Shown here: piece by piece, positions 6,760-15,968 of the stretch
How positions within the stretch are numbered: position 1 is the first letter of the stretch
How the letters are laid out: every line of letters begins with the position of its first letter
NCBI GenBank assembly: GCA_018609755.1
Contig: JAHENZ010000026.1
Coordinates: forward strand, 1-53,208
Direction: 5' to 3'
Length of the DNA stretch: 53,208 bases
Source: Salinivenus sp.
GTDB taxonomy: Bacteria; Bacteroidota; Rhodothermia; Rhodothermales; Salinibacteraceae
Made by a program: the position numbers and the translations under genes
Notes under the pieces: generated by a model
Database searches by the model: none
Told to the model about the DNA's origin: nothing
What the model saw: the letters and a program-made list of their open reading frames with translations, nothing else

Positions 6760-9576
6760 ATGGCTTTCCGGTCTGCTCTCCTGTTTTTGGGTGTAGTGCT
6801 GCTTGCGGCTGGAGGGTGTGCGGAGCCGGAACGGTCCCCGATGCAGTGGCCGGAACGAGAGCGCACCCATGAGCCCTGGACGCGCTGGTGGTGGATGGGT
6901 AATGCCGTGGAGCCGGACACGCTGGAGCGGCTTCTGACGGCCTATGATTCCGCAGGGATTGGGGGCGTGGAGGTGACGCCCATCTACGGCGTAAAGGGGG
7001 AGGAGGATCTCTTTATCGATTACCTCTCGCCCACGTGGATGGATCGATTGAACCACACGCAGCGGACGGCGGATCGCCTCGGGATGGGCGTTGACCTCGC
7101 CACGGGTACCGGGTGGCCGTTCGGCGGACCTTCCATTACGCCCGACGAGGCGGCCCGGCGCGTCGTGGTACAGCAGCATACGCTATCGGGGGGAGAGCAG
7201 TTAGCCGAACCGCTTCGATACCGTTCGGACCGCGTTGAGGCCTCGACAATGCCGCACGCCGTGATGGCGTACGCCGAATCGGACTCCGTGCAGATTCTGA
7301 CCGATCGGATGGGGCCGAACGGACAGCTCAACTGGACGGCCCCGTCTGGGTCCTGGACGGTTTACGTCGTCTACAACGCATGGTCGGGCAAGCGGGTGGA
7401 GCGGTCCGCGCCGGGCGGCGAGGGGCTGGCCATCGATCACTTTTCAAAGGCGGCTCTGGAGAAACACCTTTCACGGCTCGATCAGGCCTTTTCAGATCAC
7501 GGGACCCCGTCCATCCGGTCCTATTTCAACGATTCCTATGAGTTGTCGGAGGCCGACTGGACCGCACAGCTTTTCCAGGCCTTTGAACAGCAACAAGGCT
7601 ACGACCTGCGCCACCACCTTCCGGCATTTACGGGGCAAGCCTCCGCCGAGAAGAATGCCCGCGTGCGAGCCGATTACCGAGAGACGATCGGCACGCTGCT
7701 ACTGAATGAGTTTGCCCGGCCCTGGACGGACTGGGCGCACGAAAAGAACAGCATCACGCGCAATCAGGCGCACGGCGCTCCGGCCAACCTGCTCGATTTC
7801 TACGCGGCGGCCGACATTCCTGAGACGGAGACCTTTCACGCGACCGAGTTTGAGATTCCGGGCCTCCGCACCGATTCGCTGCTGCACGCCATGGGCGACG
7901 ACGCGACGCCCCCCGATCCGCTGGTGCACAAGTTCGCAAGCTCCGCCGCGCACGTCGCGGGACGGGATCTGGTGTCGTCCGAGACGGCCACCTGGCTCGG
8001 TGAGCACTTCCGCGTCTCGCTCTCGCAGGTGAAGCCGGAGGTCGATCAGCTCTTCACGGCAGGGATCAACCACGTCTTCTTTCACGGCACGCCATACTCG
8101 CCCCCGAGTGCCGACTGGCCCGGCTGGCTGTTCTACGCGTCGACGCATTTTGCTCCGTCCAACCCCTTCTGGCGCGACCTGCCGGGCCTCACCGGGTATA
8201 TTGCCCGGAGCCAGTCCATTCTGCAGTCGGGGGAGCCGGACAACGACGTGCTCCTCTACTTCCCGGTGTTCGATCACTGGCAGGAGTCCCGAACGCCATC
8301 GGGACCGGCGTTTCAGATGAGCGTCCATAATCCGGAGGACTGGCTCTACGAACTACCGGTTTACGACGCCGCCCAGACGATGCAGGATCGAGGCTACGCG
8401 TTCGACTACGTGTCGGATCGACTGTTGGATCGTCTAGAAAGTGCTGAGGGAAAGGTGCAGTCGGCAGGCGGGACCTACGACGTGATCGTAGTGCCCAACG
8501 CGCGTCGCATGCCGGTGGATACGTTTGAGCGGTTGCTATCGCTCGCGGAGGCAGGGGCGACGGTTGCGGTGCAGGGGACGCTTCCCGACACGGTGCCGGG
8601 ATGGGGCGATTTGGAAAAACGACGAGCGCGCCTGGCACAGCTTCGGGACTCGCTGTCTTTTTCGTCTACCGCTTCGGGCATTGAACGGGCGGACGTGGGC
8701 GAGGGGCAGTTCCTTCGGGGAGAGGAGCTTCCGGCGCTTCTGTCAGAGACGGCGGTCCAGCGCGAGCCGATGGCGGATCGAGGGCTTTCGTTCACCCGAC
8801 GGACGCACGAGCAGGGGCGGCACTACTTCGTCACGAATCTAGGCGATGAGACCGTGGAAGGATGGATTCCGCTGGGGACGGGCGCTGCGTCGGCCGTCCT
8901 CATGGATCCGATGCACGGGCGGACGGGTCGGGCCGCCACGCGCCAGGCCGACGATGGCACGGAGGTGTATCTGGACGTGCAGCCGGGCGAGTCGCGCATC
9001 CTCCGCACCTTCGAGGAGCGTCAGGTGGAGGGGGACGCATGGACCCATCTTGAACCCGCCACGCCCGACACGCTGCGGGGGCAGTGGGACGTGACCTTCA
9101 TCGACGGCGGCCCGACACTCCCGGATTCGTTCTCGACGCAGGAACTGGCGTCGTGGACGAGCCTGGGCGGTGAAGAGGCTCGACGCTTTTCGGGCACGGC
9201 GCGCTACGAACTCACCTTCGAGGTTCCATCGGCTGAGGCCGACGGATGGACGCTCGACCTGGGGCGCGTTCGGGAGAGCGCGCACGTCTATCTGAACAGA
9301 CAAGATCTCGGGCGCGTCTGGGCACATCCATTTGAGCGGCAGGTGGACGAGGCCCTCCAGCCCGGCGAAAACACACTCACGGTCGAGGTCACGAACCTTG
9401 GCGCCAATCGCATCGCCGACATGGATCGGCGCGACGTAGGCTGGAAGAAATTCTACAACATCAACTTCGTAGGGATTGACTACCAGCCGTTCGACGCCTC
9501 CGGCTGGGCGCCGATGCCGTCGGGCTTGCTCGGGCCGGTGACGCTCGTTCCCGGCACCGAGCGTGCGCTTGAATAG
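6760..9576 (+). CDS. Alpha-L-rhamnosidase, GH106 family, lipoprotein
   Basis: 938 residues. A lipoprotein signal (FRSALLFLGVVLLAAGGC, Cys near 20) places it on the cell surface or in the periplasm. PWTRWWWMGNAV near residue 45, the 'GGVEVTPIYGVKGEE' strand and GVDLATGTGWPFGGPS near 115 are characteristic of GH106 inverting rhamnosidases. The C-terminus (about 800-938) is a galactose-binding-like jelly roll (LDLGRVRESAHVYLNRQDLGRVW) as in other GH106/GH2-like enzymes. It should release L-rhamnose from plant or bacterial glycans. It is the first gene of a seven-gene forward operon for rhamnose breakdown, and the putative operator sits directly upstream. Confidence 0.88.
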   Translation: MAFRSALLFLGVVLLAAGGCAEPERSPMQWPERERTHEPWTRWWWMGNAVEPDTLERLLTAYDSAGIGGVEVTPIYGVKGEEDLFIDYLSPTWMDRLNHTQRTADRLGMGVDLATGTGWPFGGPSITPDEAARRVVVQQHTLSGGEQLAEPLRYRSDRVEASTMPHAVMAYAESDSVQILTDRMGPNGQLNWTAPSGSWTVYVVYNAWSGKRVERSAPGGEGLAIDHFSKAALEKHLSRLDQAFSDHGTPSIRSYFNDSYELSEADWTAQLFQAFEQQQGYDLRHHLPAFTGQASAEKNARVRADYRETIGTLLLNEFARPWTDWAHEKNSITRNQAHGAPANLLDFYAAADIPETETFHATEFEIPGLRTDSLLHAMGDDATPPDPLVHKFASSAAHVAGRDLVSSETATWLGEHFRVSLSQVKPEVDQLFTAGINHVFFHGTPYSPPSADWPGWLFYASTHFAPSNPFWRDLPGLTGYIARSQSILQSGEPDNDVLLYFPVFDHWQESRTPSGPAFQMSVHNPEDWLYELPVYDAAQTMQDRGYAFDYVSDRLLDRLESAEGKVQSAGGTYDVIVVPNARRMPVDTFERLLSLAEAGATVAVQGTLPDTVPGWGDLEKRRARLAQLRDSLSFSSTASGIERADVGEGQFLRGEELPALLSETAVQREPMADRGLSFTRRTHEQGRHYFVTNLGDETVEGWIPLGTGAASAVLMDPMHGRTGRAATRQADDGTEVYLDVQPGESRILRTFEERQVEGDAWTHLEPATPDTLRGQWDVTFIDGGPTLPDSFSTQELASWTSLGGEEARRFSGTARYELTFEVPSAEADGWTLDLGRVRESAHVYLNRQDLGRVWAHPFERQVDEALQPGENTLTVEVTNLGANRIADMDRRDVGWKKFYNINFVGIDYQPFDASGWAPMPSGLLGPVTLVPGTERALE

Positions 9577-9910
9577 ATTCTTCTCAACTGTGGGGATTGC
9601 CTGTCTTCGGAGATACTCTATGATGTTCATTTTTTCCTGGATGAAAAAACGAACCAAAAAAATCACGGCTCTGAAGAAAATGGCTGACGAGGATTCCAGC
9701 TCCTCTAAAATCCTCCAAACTCACTCGCTTGGCAATTTAGATTGCCTCACTCGTTCGGGCACGGAGGATTTTGGTCGATTCGCTTCCATCCTCGTCCGAG
9801 TCGCCATTTTCTTCAAGGCCGAAAGGGCAGAATGCGAACGGGGAGATGCCTTGGCCTTTAGGGGAGTATCTCACGCATCTCGTCCAACCGTGGCTCCGTT
9901 GTTTGGGAGC
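9577..9910 (+). other. Structured spacer between the two rhamnosidase genes
   Basis: 334 bp without a convincing gene. The GH78 frame stays open through it, but the translation is low in complexity, lacks a signal peptide and does not resemble the enzyme. It contains nested inverted repeats: AAAATCCTCC (9707-9716) pairs with GGAGGATTTT (9763-9772), and inside lies a perfect hairpin, GGCAAT-TTAG-ATTGCC (9731-9746), flanked by direct repeats of CTCACTCG. It could be an mRNA leader structure or a regulator site. Confidence 0.5.
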
Positions 9911-12907
9911 ATGATCACGCTTGGCACTGCCTTTCTGCTCTCCCTTCTCCTCGCTGTTTCTGTAAGAGCCGATCCCGGTTCTGAAGGACATGCGCTGACG
10001 GTGACTTCTCTGCACACCGAACACCAGGTGAATCCGGTGGGCATCGACGTGCAGGCACCGTGTCTGGGGTGGCAGCTGACGAGTTCGACGCGGGGGGCGG
10101 AGCAAACCGCCTATCGAATTCAGGTGGCGCGAAGCGAGGCGGCCCTGCGTGCTGAGGAGAATCTCGTGTGGGACAGTGGCAAGGTGCAGTCCGGCGAGTC
10201 ACTCCATCACGCCTACGAGGGACCGTCACTGGACGGCCGGACCCGCTACGTTTGGCGGGTGCGGGTGTGGGACGGAAATGGAGAGTCCTCTCCGTGGAGC
10301 GAGCCTGCATTGTGGGAGACAGCGCTGCCGAATCCGTCTGAATGGACGGCACAGTGGATTGAGCCCGGTCTGAATCAGGATTCATCGGAGCCTGCGCCCA
10401 GTCCGATGCTGCGGAACGAGTTTTCGGTGGACGGAGACGTGGCCTCGGCGCGGCTTTACGCCACCAGCCACGGCGTCTACGAGCTGCATCTAAACGGGGA
10501 GCGCGTGGGCGATCGGCTCTTTACGCCCGGCTGGACCAGCTACGAGGAGCGCCTGCAGTATCAGACCTACGACGTGACGGGCCTACTTACTGCCGGCGAG
10601 AATGCAATGGGAGCGGTTCTGGGTGACGGGTGGTACCGCGGGTACATCGGATTCGGCGGGCAGCGCAACTACTACGGCGACACGCTGGCGCTGCTGGCTC
10701 AGCTGCACGTCACGTACGAGGACGGCCGCACGGCGGTCGTGGTGCGCACCGATGACGGGTGGACGGCTGCTACTGGCGCGATTCGGAAGTCGGACATCTA
10801 CATGGGGGAGACGTACGACGCGCAGCACGAGCGGAAGGGGTGGACACAGCCGGGGTACGACGATTCGGGTTGGTCGACAGTGCAGGAGGCCGATCACGAA
10901 ATGGATCGCCTCTTTGCGCAGCAGGCCCCGTCGGTCCGGCGTATTCAGGAAATTAAGCCGAAGGAGGTGATCGTCACGCCCGAGGGGGATACGGTGCTCG
11001 ACATGGGGCAGAACCTTGTGGGCTGGATGCGGATGGAGGTGGAGGGAGCAGCCGGAACGGAGGTTACGCTCCAGCACGCCGAGGTGCTCGACAAACAAGG
11101 CAACTTTTACACCGAGAACCTGCGCGCGGCCGATCAGACGGATCGCTTCATTCTGGATGGGACGGGCACGGAGGTCTACGAGCCGCACTTCACCTTTCAC
11201 GGTTTCCGGTACGTGAAGGTGAGCGGGTATCCGGGCGAGGTGGAGCCGGACGACTTCACGGGCGTGGTGCTTCACAGTGACATGCAGCCGACGGGGCACT
11301 TCGAGAGCTCGAATGCCCGCCTCAATCAGCTCCAACACAACATTTTGTGGGGGCAAAAGGGCAACTTCCTCGACATTCCTACCGATTGCCCGCAGCGCGA
11401 CGAGCGGCTGGGCTGGACCGGCGACATCCAGGTCTTTGCCCGTACGGCCAACTTTAACATGGACACGGCGGGGTTTCTGCGGAAGTGGCTCCGGGACCTG
11501 GACGCCGATCAGCGGGAGATGGGGAGCGTACCGCACGTGGTACCCAACGTGTTGGATGCGTCCGATGCTGGAGCAGCGGGGTGGGCTGACGCAAGCGTGA
11601 TCGTGCCGTGGGAGTTGTATCAGACCTATGGCAACGAACGCATTCTGGAGACGCAGTACGAAAGCATGAAAGGCTGGGTGGAGTTCATGCGGACGGACGC
11701 GGCCCGTGACTCGACCCAGTACCTGCGGGAAAGTAAGACCTTCGGCGATTGGGTGGCCTTTACCAGCGGGCCGGACCGCGCCCGGTACTATCCGGGGGCG
11801 TACACCAACACAGATCTGATTTCGACGGCGTATTTCGCCCGCTCGACGGACCTCCTCCGCCGAACGGCAGAGATTCTCGGGAAGACGGACGACGCTGAGC
11901 GCTACGCTACCCTCTTCGAGCAGATCAAAGAGGCGTTCCAGGAGGAATACGTCACGCCCAACGGACGGGTACTGTCGGACACGCAGACCTCGTATCTGCT
12001 GGCACTTCAGTTCAATCTCCTTCCGGAGGAGATGCGAATGGACGCGGCGCGGGCGCTGCGGCACAACGTGGAAGATCGCGGACACCTCACGACTGGCTTT
12101 TTGGGCACACCGCACCTGAACCCGATCCTCAGCGAGTACGGATTTACCGACAAAGCCTACGAGCTGCTGCTGCGCACCGAGTATCCGTCGTGGCTCTATC
12201 CAGTGACGATGGGGGCCACGACGATCTGGGAGCGGTGGAACGGCATCAAGCCGGACTCGACCTTTCAGGATCCGGGCATGAATTCGTTCAACCACTACGC
12301 CTACGGTGCTATTGGGGAGTGGCTCTACGAGGAAGTGGCGGGCATCGAGGCCGCGGCGCCGGGGTACAAGGAGATCCGCATTGCTCCACGCCCCGGAGAT
12401 ACGTTGACCCACGCCCGCGCCTTTATGGACACTGGCTACGGGCGCGTCGCGTCCGACTGGTCTCAGCGGGACGGGCAGTTTCGGCTCAACGTCACCATCC
12501 CGGCCAATACGCAGGCCGCGGTGCGTCTGCCCGAAGCGACCGGCACGACCGTCACCGAAAATGGGACGCCGCTCGATAAGGCAGAGGGCATTGCTGCATC
12601 TCACCAGGACGGCTCGGCTGTGATTGTGGAGGTGGGAAGTGGGGACTACTCGTTTGCCTACGATACGGAGACGCCGACCTCCACTGACACGACGGCCCTC
12701 GGAGACGATCCCACCGTGGGCAAACTGCTCACCGATTCGGAGGCCCGAGCGATCCTCCGCGATCACCTGCCGAGCCTCGTCGACTCGCCCTGGCTGAGTC
12801 AGGTCATGGGCTTTTCGCTGGAGCGCGTACCCCGTGCCGTGCCGTTTGAGATCTCCAATGCCGCACTGCAGGCCGTTCGCCGAGACCTGGAGACGATCGA
12901 TCGATAA
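9911..12907 (+). CDS. Alpha-L-rhamnosidase, GH78 family, secreted
   Basis: 998 residues from ATG 9911. This start gives a clean signal peptide (MITLGTAFLLSLLLAVSVRA) and has GGGAG just upstream; in-frame starts back to 9563 would bury the signal. Domain order: fibronectin-like N-domain (residues 30-130, ending in VWRVRVWDGNGESSPWS), a carbohydrate-binding beta domain with YELHLNGERVGD and GDGWYRGYIGF, then the (alpha/alpha)6 catalytic barrel. The GH78 hallmark PTDCPQRDERLGWTGD lies near residue 490 and contains acidic catalytic candidates; TTIWERWNGI follows later. The last 75 residues, after a TPTSTDTT linker, form an extra helical tail (GKLLTDSEARAILRDHLP). It should act with the GH106 enzyme to free L-rhamnose outside the cytoplasm. 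Confidence 0.9.
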   Translation: MITLGTAFLLSLLLAVSVRADPGSEGHALTVTSLHTEHQVNPVGIDVQAPCLGWQLTSSTRGAEQTAYRIQVARSEAALRAEENLVWDSGKVQSGESLHHAYEGPSLDGRTRYVWRVRVWDGNGESSPWSEPALWETALPNPSEWTAQWIEPGLNQDSSEPAPSPMLRNEFSVDGDVASARLYATSHGVYELHLNGERVGDRLFTPGWTSYEERLQYQTYDVTGLLTAGENAMGAVLGDGWYRGYIGFGGQRNYYGDTLALLAQLHVTYEDGRTAVVVRTDDGWTAATGAIRKSDIYMGETYDAQHERKGWTQPGYDDSGWSTVQEADHEMDRLFAQQAPSVRRIQEIKPKEVIVTPEGDTVLDMGQNLVGWMRMEVEGAAGTEVTLQHAEVLDKQGNFYTENLRAADQTDRFILDGTGTEVYEPHFTFHGFRYVKVSGYPGEVEPDDFTGVVLHSDMQPTGHFESSNARLNQLQHNILWGQKGNFLDIPTDCPQRDERLGWTGDIQVFARTANFNMDTAGFLRKWLRDLDADQREMGSVPHVVPNVLDASDAGAAGWADASVIVPWELYQTYGNERILETQYESMKGWVEFMRTDAARDSTQYLRESKTFGDWVAFTSGPDRARYYPGAYTNTDLISTAYFARSTDLLRRTAEILGKTDDAERYATLFEQIKEAFQEEYVTPNGRVLSDTQTSYLLALQFNLLPEEMRMDAARALRHNVEDRGHLTTGFLGTPHLNPILSEYGFTDKAYELLLRTEYPSWLYPVTMGATTIWERWNGIKPDSTFQDPGMNSFNHYAYGAIGEWLYEEVAGIEAAAPGYKEIRIAPRPGDTLTHARAFMDTGYGRVASDWSQRDGQFRLNVTIPANTQAAVRLPEATGTTVTENGTPLDKAEGIAASHQDGSAVIVEVGSGDYSFAYDTETPTSTDTTALGDDPTVGKLLTDSEARAILRDHLPSLVDSPWLSQVMGFSLERVPRAVPFEISNAALQAVRRDLETIDR

Positions 12908-12948
12908 CCAACGATCCCGACGAGTACTCGAATATCCCCATTTGGCTT

Positions 12949-14358
12949 ATGGCATCCTCAGACGAACAGACCCTTGCTGATCGGCTCGACGAGATTGAGG
13001 AATTCGACCGCGAGCCGGTCGACGAAGACAACCTGCAGGGACCGAGCAACTTCATCGGCCTCTTTGCCAGCGAGCACGTGGCGGGCACCGAGTTCGTGAT
13101 CGGGCCGCTCTTTGTGGCACACGGCGTGGCGGCGGCCGATCTGATGTGGGGATTGTTGTTCGGCAACCTGCTGGCGGTGCTCTCCTGGGCGCTCATCTGC
13201 GCACCGATTGCGACGGGTACCCGGCTCAACCTTTACTGGAAGCTGCGCAAGATTGCCGGGCCGGGGCTGCTCGTCGTCTACAATATTGTGAACGCCCTGA
13301 TGTTTTGCTTCCTGGCGGGGTCGATGATCTCGGTGGCCGCGACGGCTGTGGGCCTGCCGTTCGACATGGCGATGCCCGGTCTGGATGCCCTCTATCCCAA
13401 CAGTGTGAGCTGGGTGATCACCGTTCTCCTCGTGGGCAGTGTCGTGACCGTGCTGGCCATTTTGGGGTTTGAGAAAATCACCTATTTCGGAAAGGTCGCC
13501 TCGCCCTGGCTCTTCTTCGTGTTCGTCGCGTGCGGCGTGGCCGTGCTGCCGCAGCTCGGGGTAAACTCCATCTGGGACTTCTGGGAGGTGGCCAACGAGA
13601 AAATCTGGACGGGCGAGCCCGCGGAAGGGCGCGTGCAGTTTACGTTCTGGCACGTCCTGTTCTTCGCGTGGTTTACGAACCTGGGGCACCACGTCGGCAT
13701 GGGGGACCTGTCGACCCTCCGCTACGCCAAGAAGTGGACGTACGGGTTCCTGAGCGCCTTCGGCATGTACCTCGGCCACTTCGTCGCGTGGATTGCCTCG
13801 GGGATTCTCGTGGCCCTCGCCATGCAGCAGGGCGGGGAGGTGGCGTCCGGCCCGATTGCCTACCTCGGCGCGGGCATCGCAGGACTCATCGCCGTGGTCA
13901 TAGCGGGCTGGACGACGGCCAATCCCACCATCTATCGGGCGGGACTCGCCATCCAGACCGTCACGCCCGACTGGAAGCTCTGGAAGGTGACGGGGGCGGT
14001 AGGTGCCGTGACGACTATCGCTGCGCTCTTCCCGGCCCTCATGATGCGACTGCTCGACTTCGTGGCGCTCTACGGCCTCATCCTGATGCCGATGGGCGCG
14101 GTCATCTTTGCCGACTACTGGCTGTTGCCGAAACTCGGCCTGAGAGAAAACTACGCGGAGTGGGGGGAGATCGTCTTTAGCTGGCCAGCGGCGCTCACGT
14201 GGGGCGGGACGCTCGCCGCCTGCTGGGGCATCAACGTCGCCTGGGGATTGCAGATCTTCTTCCTCGGCCTGCCGGGCTGGTTCATTGCCGTTGCGCTCTA
14301 CGTCGGCGCGAGCTACGTGCAGCAGCCCCGCCGTCAAAAGGCATCCGCCTCAGCGTGA
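12949..14358 (+). CDS. NCS1-like (purine-cytosine permease family) transporter
   Basis: 469 residues with about 12 hydrophobic helices and an acidic cytoplasmic N-terminus of about 35 residues. GPSNFIGLFASEHVAGTEFVIGPLFVAHG at the first helix and the 'GWTTANPTIYRAGLAIQTV' segment resemble cytosine/purine permeases of the nucleobase:cation symporter-1 family. It starts 41 bp after the GH78 stop and is followed by rhamnose catabolic genes. Because no other sugar transporter is present, it is the best candidate for L-rhamnose uptake across the inner membrane. That substrate is inference from context; a nucleobase-related substrate remains possible. Confidence 0.75.
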   Translation: MASSDEQTLADRLDEIEEFDREPVDEDNLQGPSNFIGLFASEHVAGTEFVIGPLFVAHGVAAADLMWGLLFGNLLAVLSWALICAPIATGTRLNLYWKLRKIAGPGLLVVYNIVNALMFCFLAGSMISVAATAVGLPFDMAMPGLDALYPNSVSWVITVLLVGSVVTVLAILGFEKITYFGKVASPWLFFVFVACGVAVLPQLGVNSIWDFWEVANEKIWTGEPAEGRVQFTFWHVLFFAWFTNLGHHVGMGDLSTLRYAKKWTYGFLSAFGMYLGHFVAWIASGILVALAMQQGGEVASGPIAYLGAGIAGLIAVVIAGWTTANPTIYRAGLAIQTVTPDWKLWKVTGAVGAVTTIAALFPALMMRLLDFVALYGLILMPMGAVIFADYWLLPKLGLRENYAEWGEIVFSWPAALTWGGTLAACWGINVAWGLQIFFLGLPGWFIAVALYVGASYVQQPRRQKASASA

Positions 14359-14380
14359 GCTTCTCCGTCCCCTTGCTCTT

Positions 14381-14437
14381 CACGCCCACGCTCTTTACTC
14401 CCGCGCTCTCCACCCCCACGCTCTCTTTCTCACGCTC
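14381..14437 (+). repeat. Pyrimidine-rich tandem word array before the small membrane gene
   Basis: The word CACGCTC (or CGCGCTC) recurs at 14387, 14402, 14417 and 14431, spaced 15, 15 and 14 bp with C/T-rich fillers of 7-8 bp, so the basic period is about 7. The array ends 9 bp before the ATG at 14447. There is no matching inverted arm. A similar 14-bp array lies before the CDF transporter gene at 43381-43446 (reverse strand). Confidence 0.7.
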
Positions 14438-14446
14438 ACATTCGCC

Positions 14447-14632
14447 ATGAAAACACTGCTCAAGATCATTTCCTTCCTGGGCCTCGGCCTCGTGGTCGTG
14501 CCGGCGTTCCTCGTCTTTGCGGGGACGATTGCCTGGGAGACGCACGCGACGCTCATGCTGGTGGGCACCATCGCCTGGTTCGCGACCAGTCCCTTTTGGA
14601 TGCAGGAAGAGATGCCGGAGGAGCCGGCGTAA
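14447..14632 (+). CDS. Small two-helix membrane protein of the rhamnose operon
   Basis: 61 residues. Two hydrophobic helices (about residues 5-28, IISFLGLGLVVVPAFLVFAG, and 33-50, TLMLVGTIAWFATSPFW) are followed by the acidic tail MQEEMPEEPA. The ATG at 14447 is chosen because it puts a lysine and the first helix at the N-terminus; upstream codons in frame read through a repeat array. It lies between the NCS1-like permease and the isomerase on the same strand, so it could be an accessory subunit of the permease. No family is recognised. Confidence 0.65.
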   Translation: MKTLLKIISFLGLGLVVVPAFLVFAGTIAWETHATLMLVGTIAWFATSPFWMQEEMPEEPA

Positions 14633-14666
14633 GATGCTCGTTTTTCCGTAGAACGTTGGAAGGTTG

Positions 14667-15953
14667 ATGATTGGTATGATTGACGACATTGCGACATACA
14701 ACGATTCCTCGGCAAACGATCACGAGCGCGATTTGGAGGCAATTTCCGAGCGTCTGGACCGACGGGGGATTGACGCCGAGGCCGTCATCGACCGGATCGG
14801 GACGTTCGAGGTGGCGGTGCCGTCGTGGGCGCTGGGCACGGGCGGCACGCGGTTCGGGCGGTTTCCGATCGAGGGCGAGCCCCGCAACGTTTACGAGAAA
14901 ATGGACGACACGGCCGTCATTCAGAAGTTGACCCGGGCTACGCCCCGCGTCTCGCTCCACATTCCGTGGGACGAACCGGACGACGTGGATCGCCTGAAAG
15001 CGCACGCGGACGACCGGGGCCTCGGCTTCGACGCCGTCAACTCGAACACCTTTCAGGATCAGCCGGACCAGGAGCACAGCTACAAGTTCGGCTCTTTTAG
15101 CCACACCGATCCCGCCGTGCGGCAGCAGGCCGTCGATCACAACCTGCACGTCGTGGAGCTGGGAGAGGCTCTCGGCTCAGAGGCCATCACGATCTGGCTC
15201 GCCGACGGCAGCAATTTTCCCGGGCAGATGAACCTGCGCAAGAGCTTTGACCGGGTGCTTGGAGGCTTAGAAACTGTCTACGATGGGCTGCCGGACGGAT
15301 GGCGGCTCTACACGGAGCACAAGCCCTACGAACCGGCCTTTTACGCCACGGTGGTGCAGGACTGGGGGTCCTCGCTTATGCTCGCCAATCGGCTGGGTCC
15401 AAAGGCCCAGTGCCTCGTGGACCTCGGGCACCACCTCCCCAACACGAACATCGAGCTCGTGGTGGCTCGGCTCCTGACGGCGGGCAAGCTGGGGGGCTTT
15501 CACTTCAACGATTCGAAGTATGGGGACGACGATCTGACGACCGGTTCGATCAAGCCCTACCAGCTCTTCCTCGTATTCAACGAGCTGGTGGACGCAGAAG
15601 AGGAGGACCTCGACAACTTCAATCCGGACTACATGATCGATCAAAGCCACAACCTCAAGGACCCGATCGAGGCGTTTCTGCAGACCGTCGACCAGTTGCA
15701 GAAGGCCTACGCGAAAGCCGTGATTGTCGACCGCGACGCGTTGAGCGAATACCAGCAAGCCAACGACGCGCTCAAAGCCGAAGAGACGCTGAAGCAGGCC
15801 TACGAGACGGGCGTCTCACCCCTCGTGGCGGAGGCGCGGCGACGACAAGGCGGGGCCCTCAATCCCGTAGCCGCGTTTCGGGCGTCCGGCTACCGCGAAG
15901 CGGTGCACGAGGAGCGGTCGGACGAAGGCTATACGCCGCCGCAGAGCCTTTGA
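14667..15953 (+). CDS. rhaI: L-rhamnose isomerase (RhaI type)
   Basis: 428 residues. It resembles the L-rhamnose catabolism isomerases of the Pseudomonas stutzeri/Gram-positive RhaI type rather than enteric RhaA: FEVAVPSWALGTGGTRFGRF near residue 45, LHIPWDEPDD, AITIWLADGSNFPGQMNLRKSF and HFNDSKYGDDDLTTGSI, with metal-binding Glu, Asp and His residues spread through a TIM barrel (YTEHKPYEP, LVDLGHHLPNTNIE). It converts L-rhamnose to L-rhamnulose in the cytoplasm. ATG 14667 or 14676 may be the start; GGAAGG lies at 14658-14663. It is followed by a hairpin repeat and rhamnulokinase. Confidence 0.9.
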   Translation: MIGMIDDIATYNDSSANDHERDLEAISERLDRRGIDAEAVIDRIGTFEVAVPSWALGTGGTRFGRFPIEGEPRNVYEKMDDTAVIQKLTRATPRVSLHIPWDEPDDVDRLKAHADDRGLGFDAVNSNTFQDQPDQEHSYKFGSFSHTDPAVRQQAVDHNLHVVELGEALGSEAITIWLADGSNFPGQMNLRKSFDRVLGGLETVYDGLPDGWRLYTEHKPYEPAFYATVVQDWGSSLMLANRLGPKAQCLVDLGHHLPNTNIELVVARLLTAGKLGGFHFNDSKYGDDDLTTGSIKPYQLFLVFNELVDAEEEDLDNFNPDYMIDQSHNLKDPIEAFLQTVDQLQKAYAKAVIVDRDALSEYQQANDALKAEETLKQAYETGVSPLVAEARRRQGGALNPVAAFRASGYREAVHEERSDEGYTPPQSL

Positions 15954-15968
15954 CGACTGGGGATGTGA

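Noticed and set aside
9563-9910. Upstream extension of the GH78 reading frame from ATG 9563
   Set aside because: It overlaps the end of the GH106 gene, has no similarity to the enzyme, and would place the clear signal peptide at residue 117.
12958-14337. 459-codon reverse frame
   Set aside because: Antisense to the NCS1-like permease; rich in His, Arg and Gly as expected for a shadow frame.
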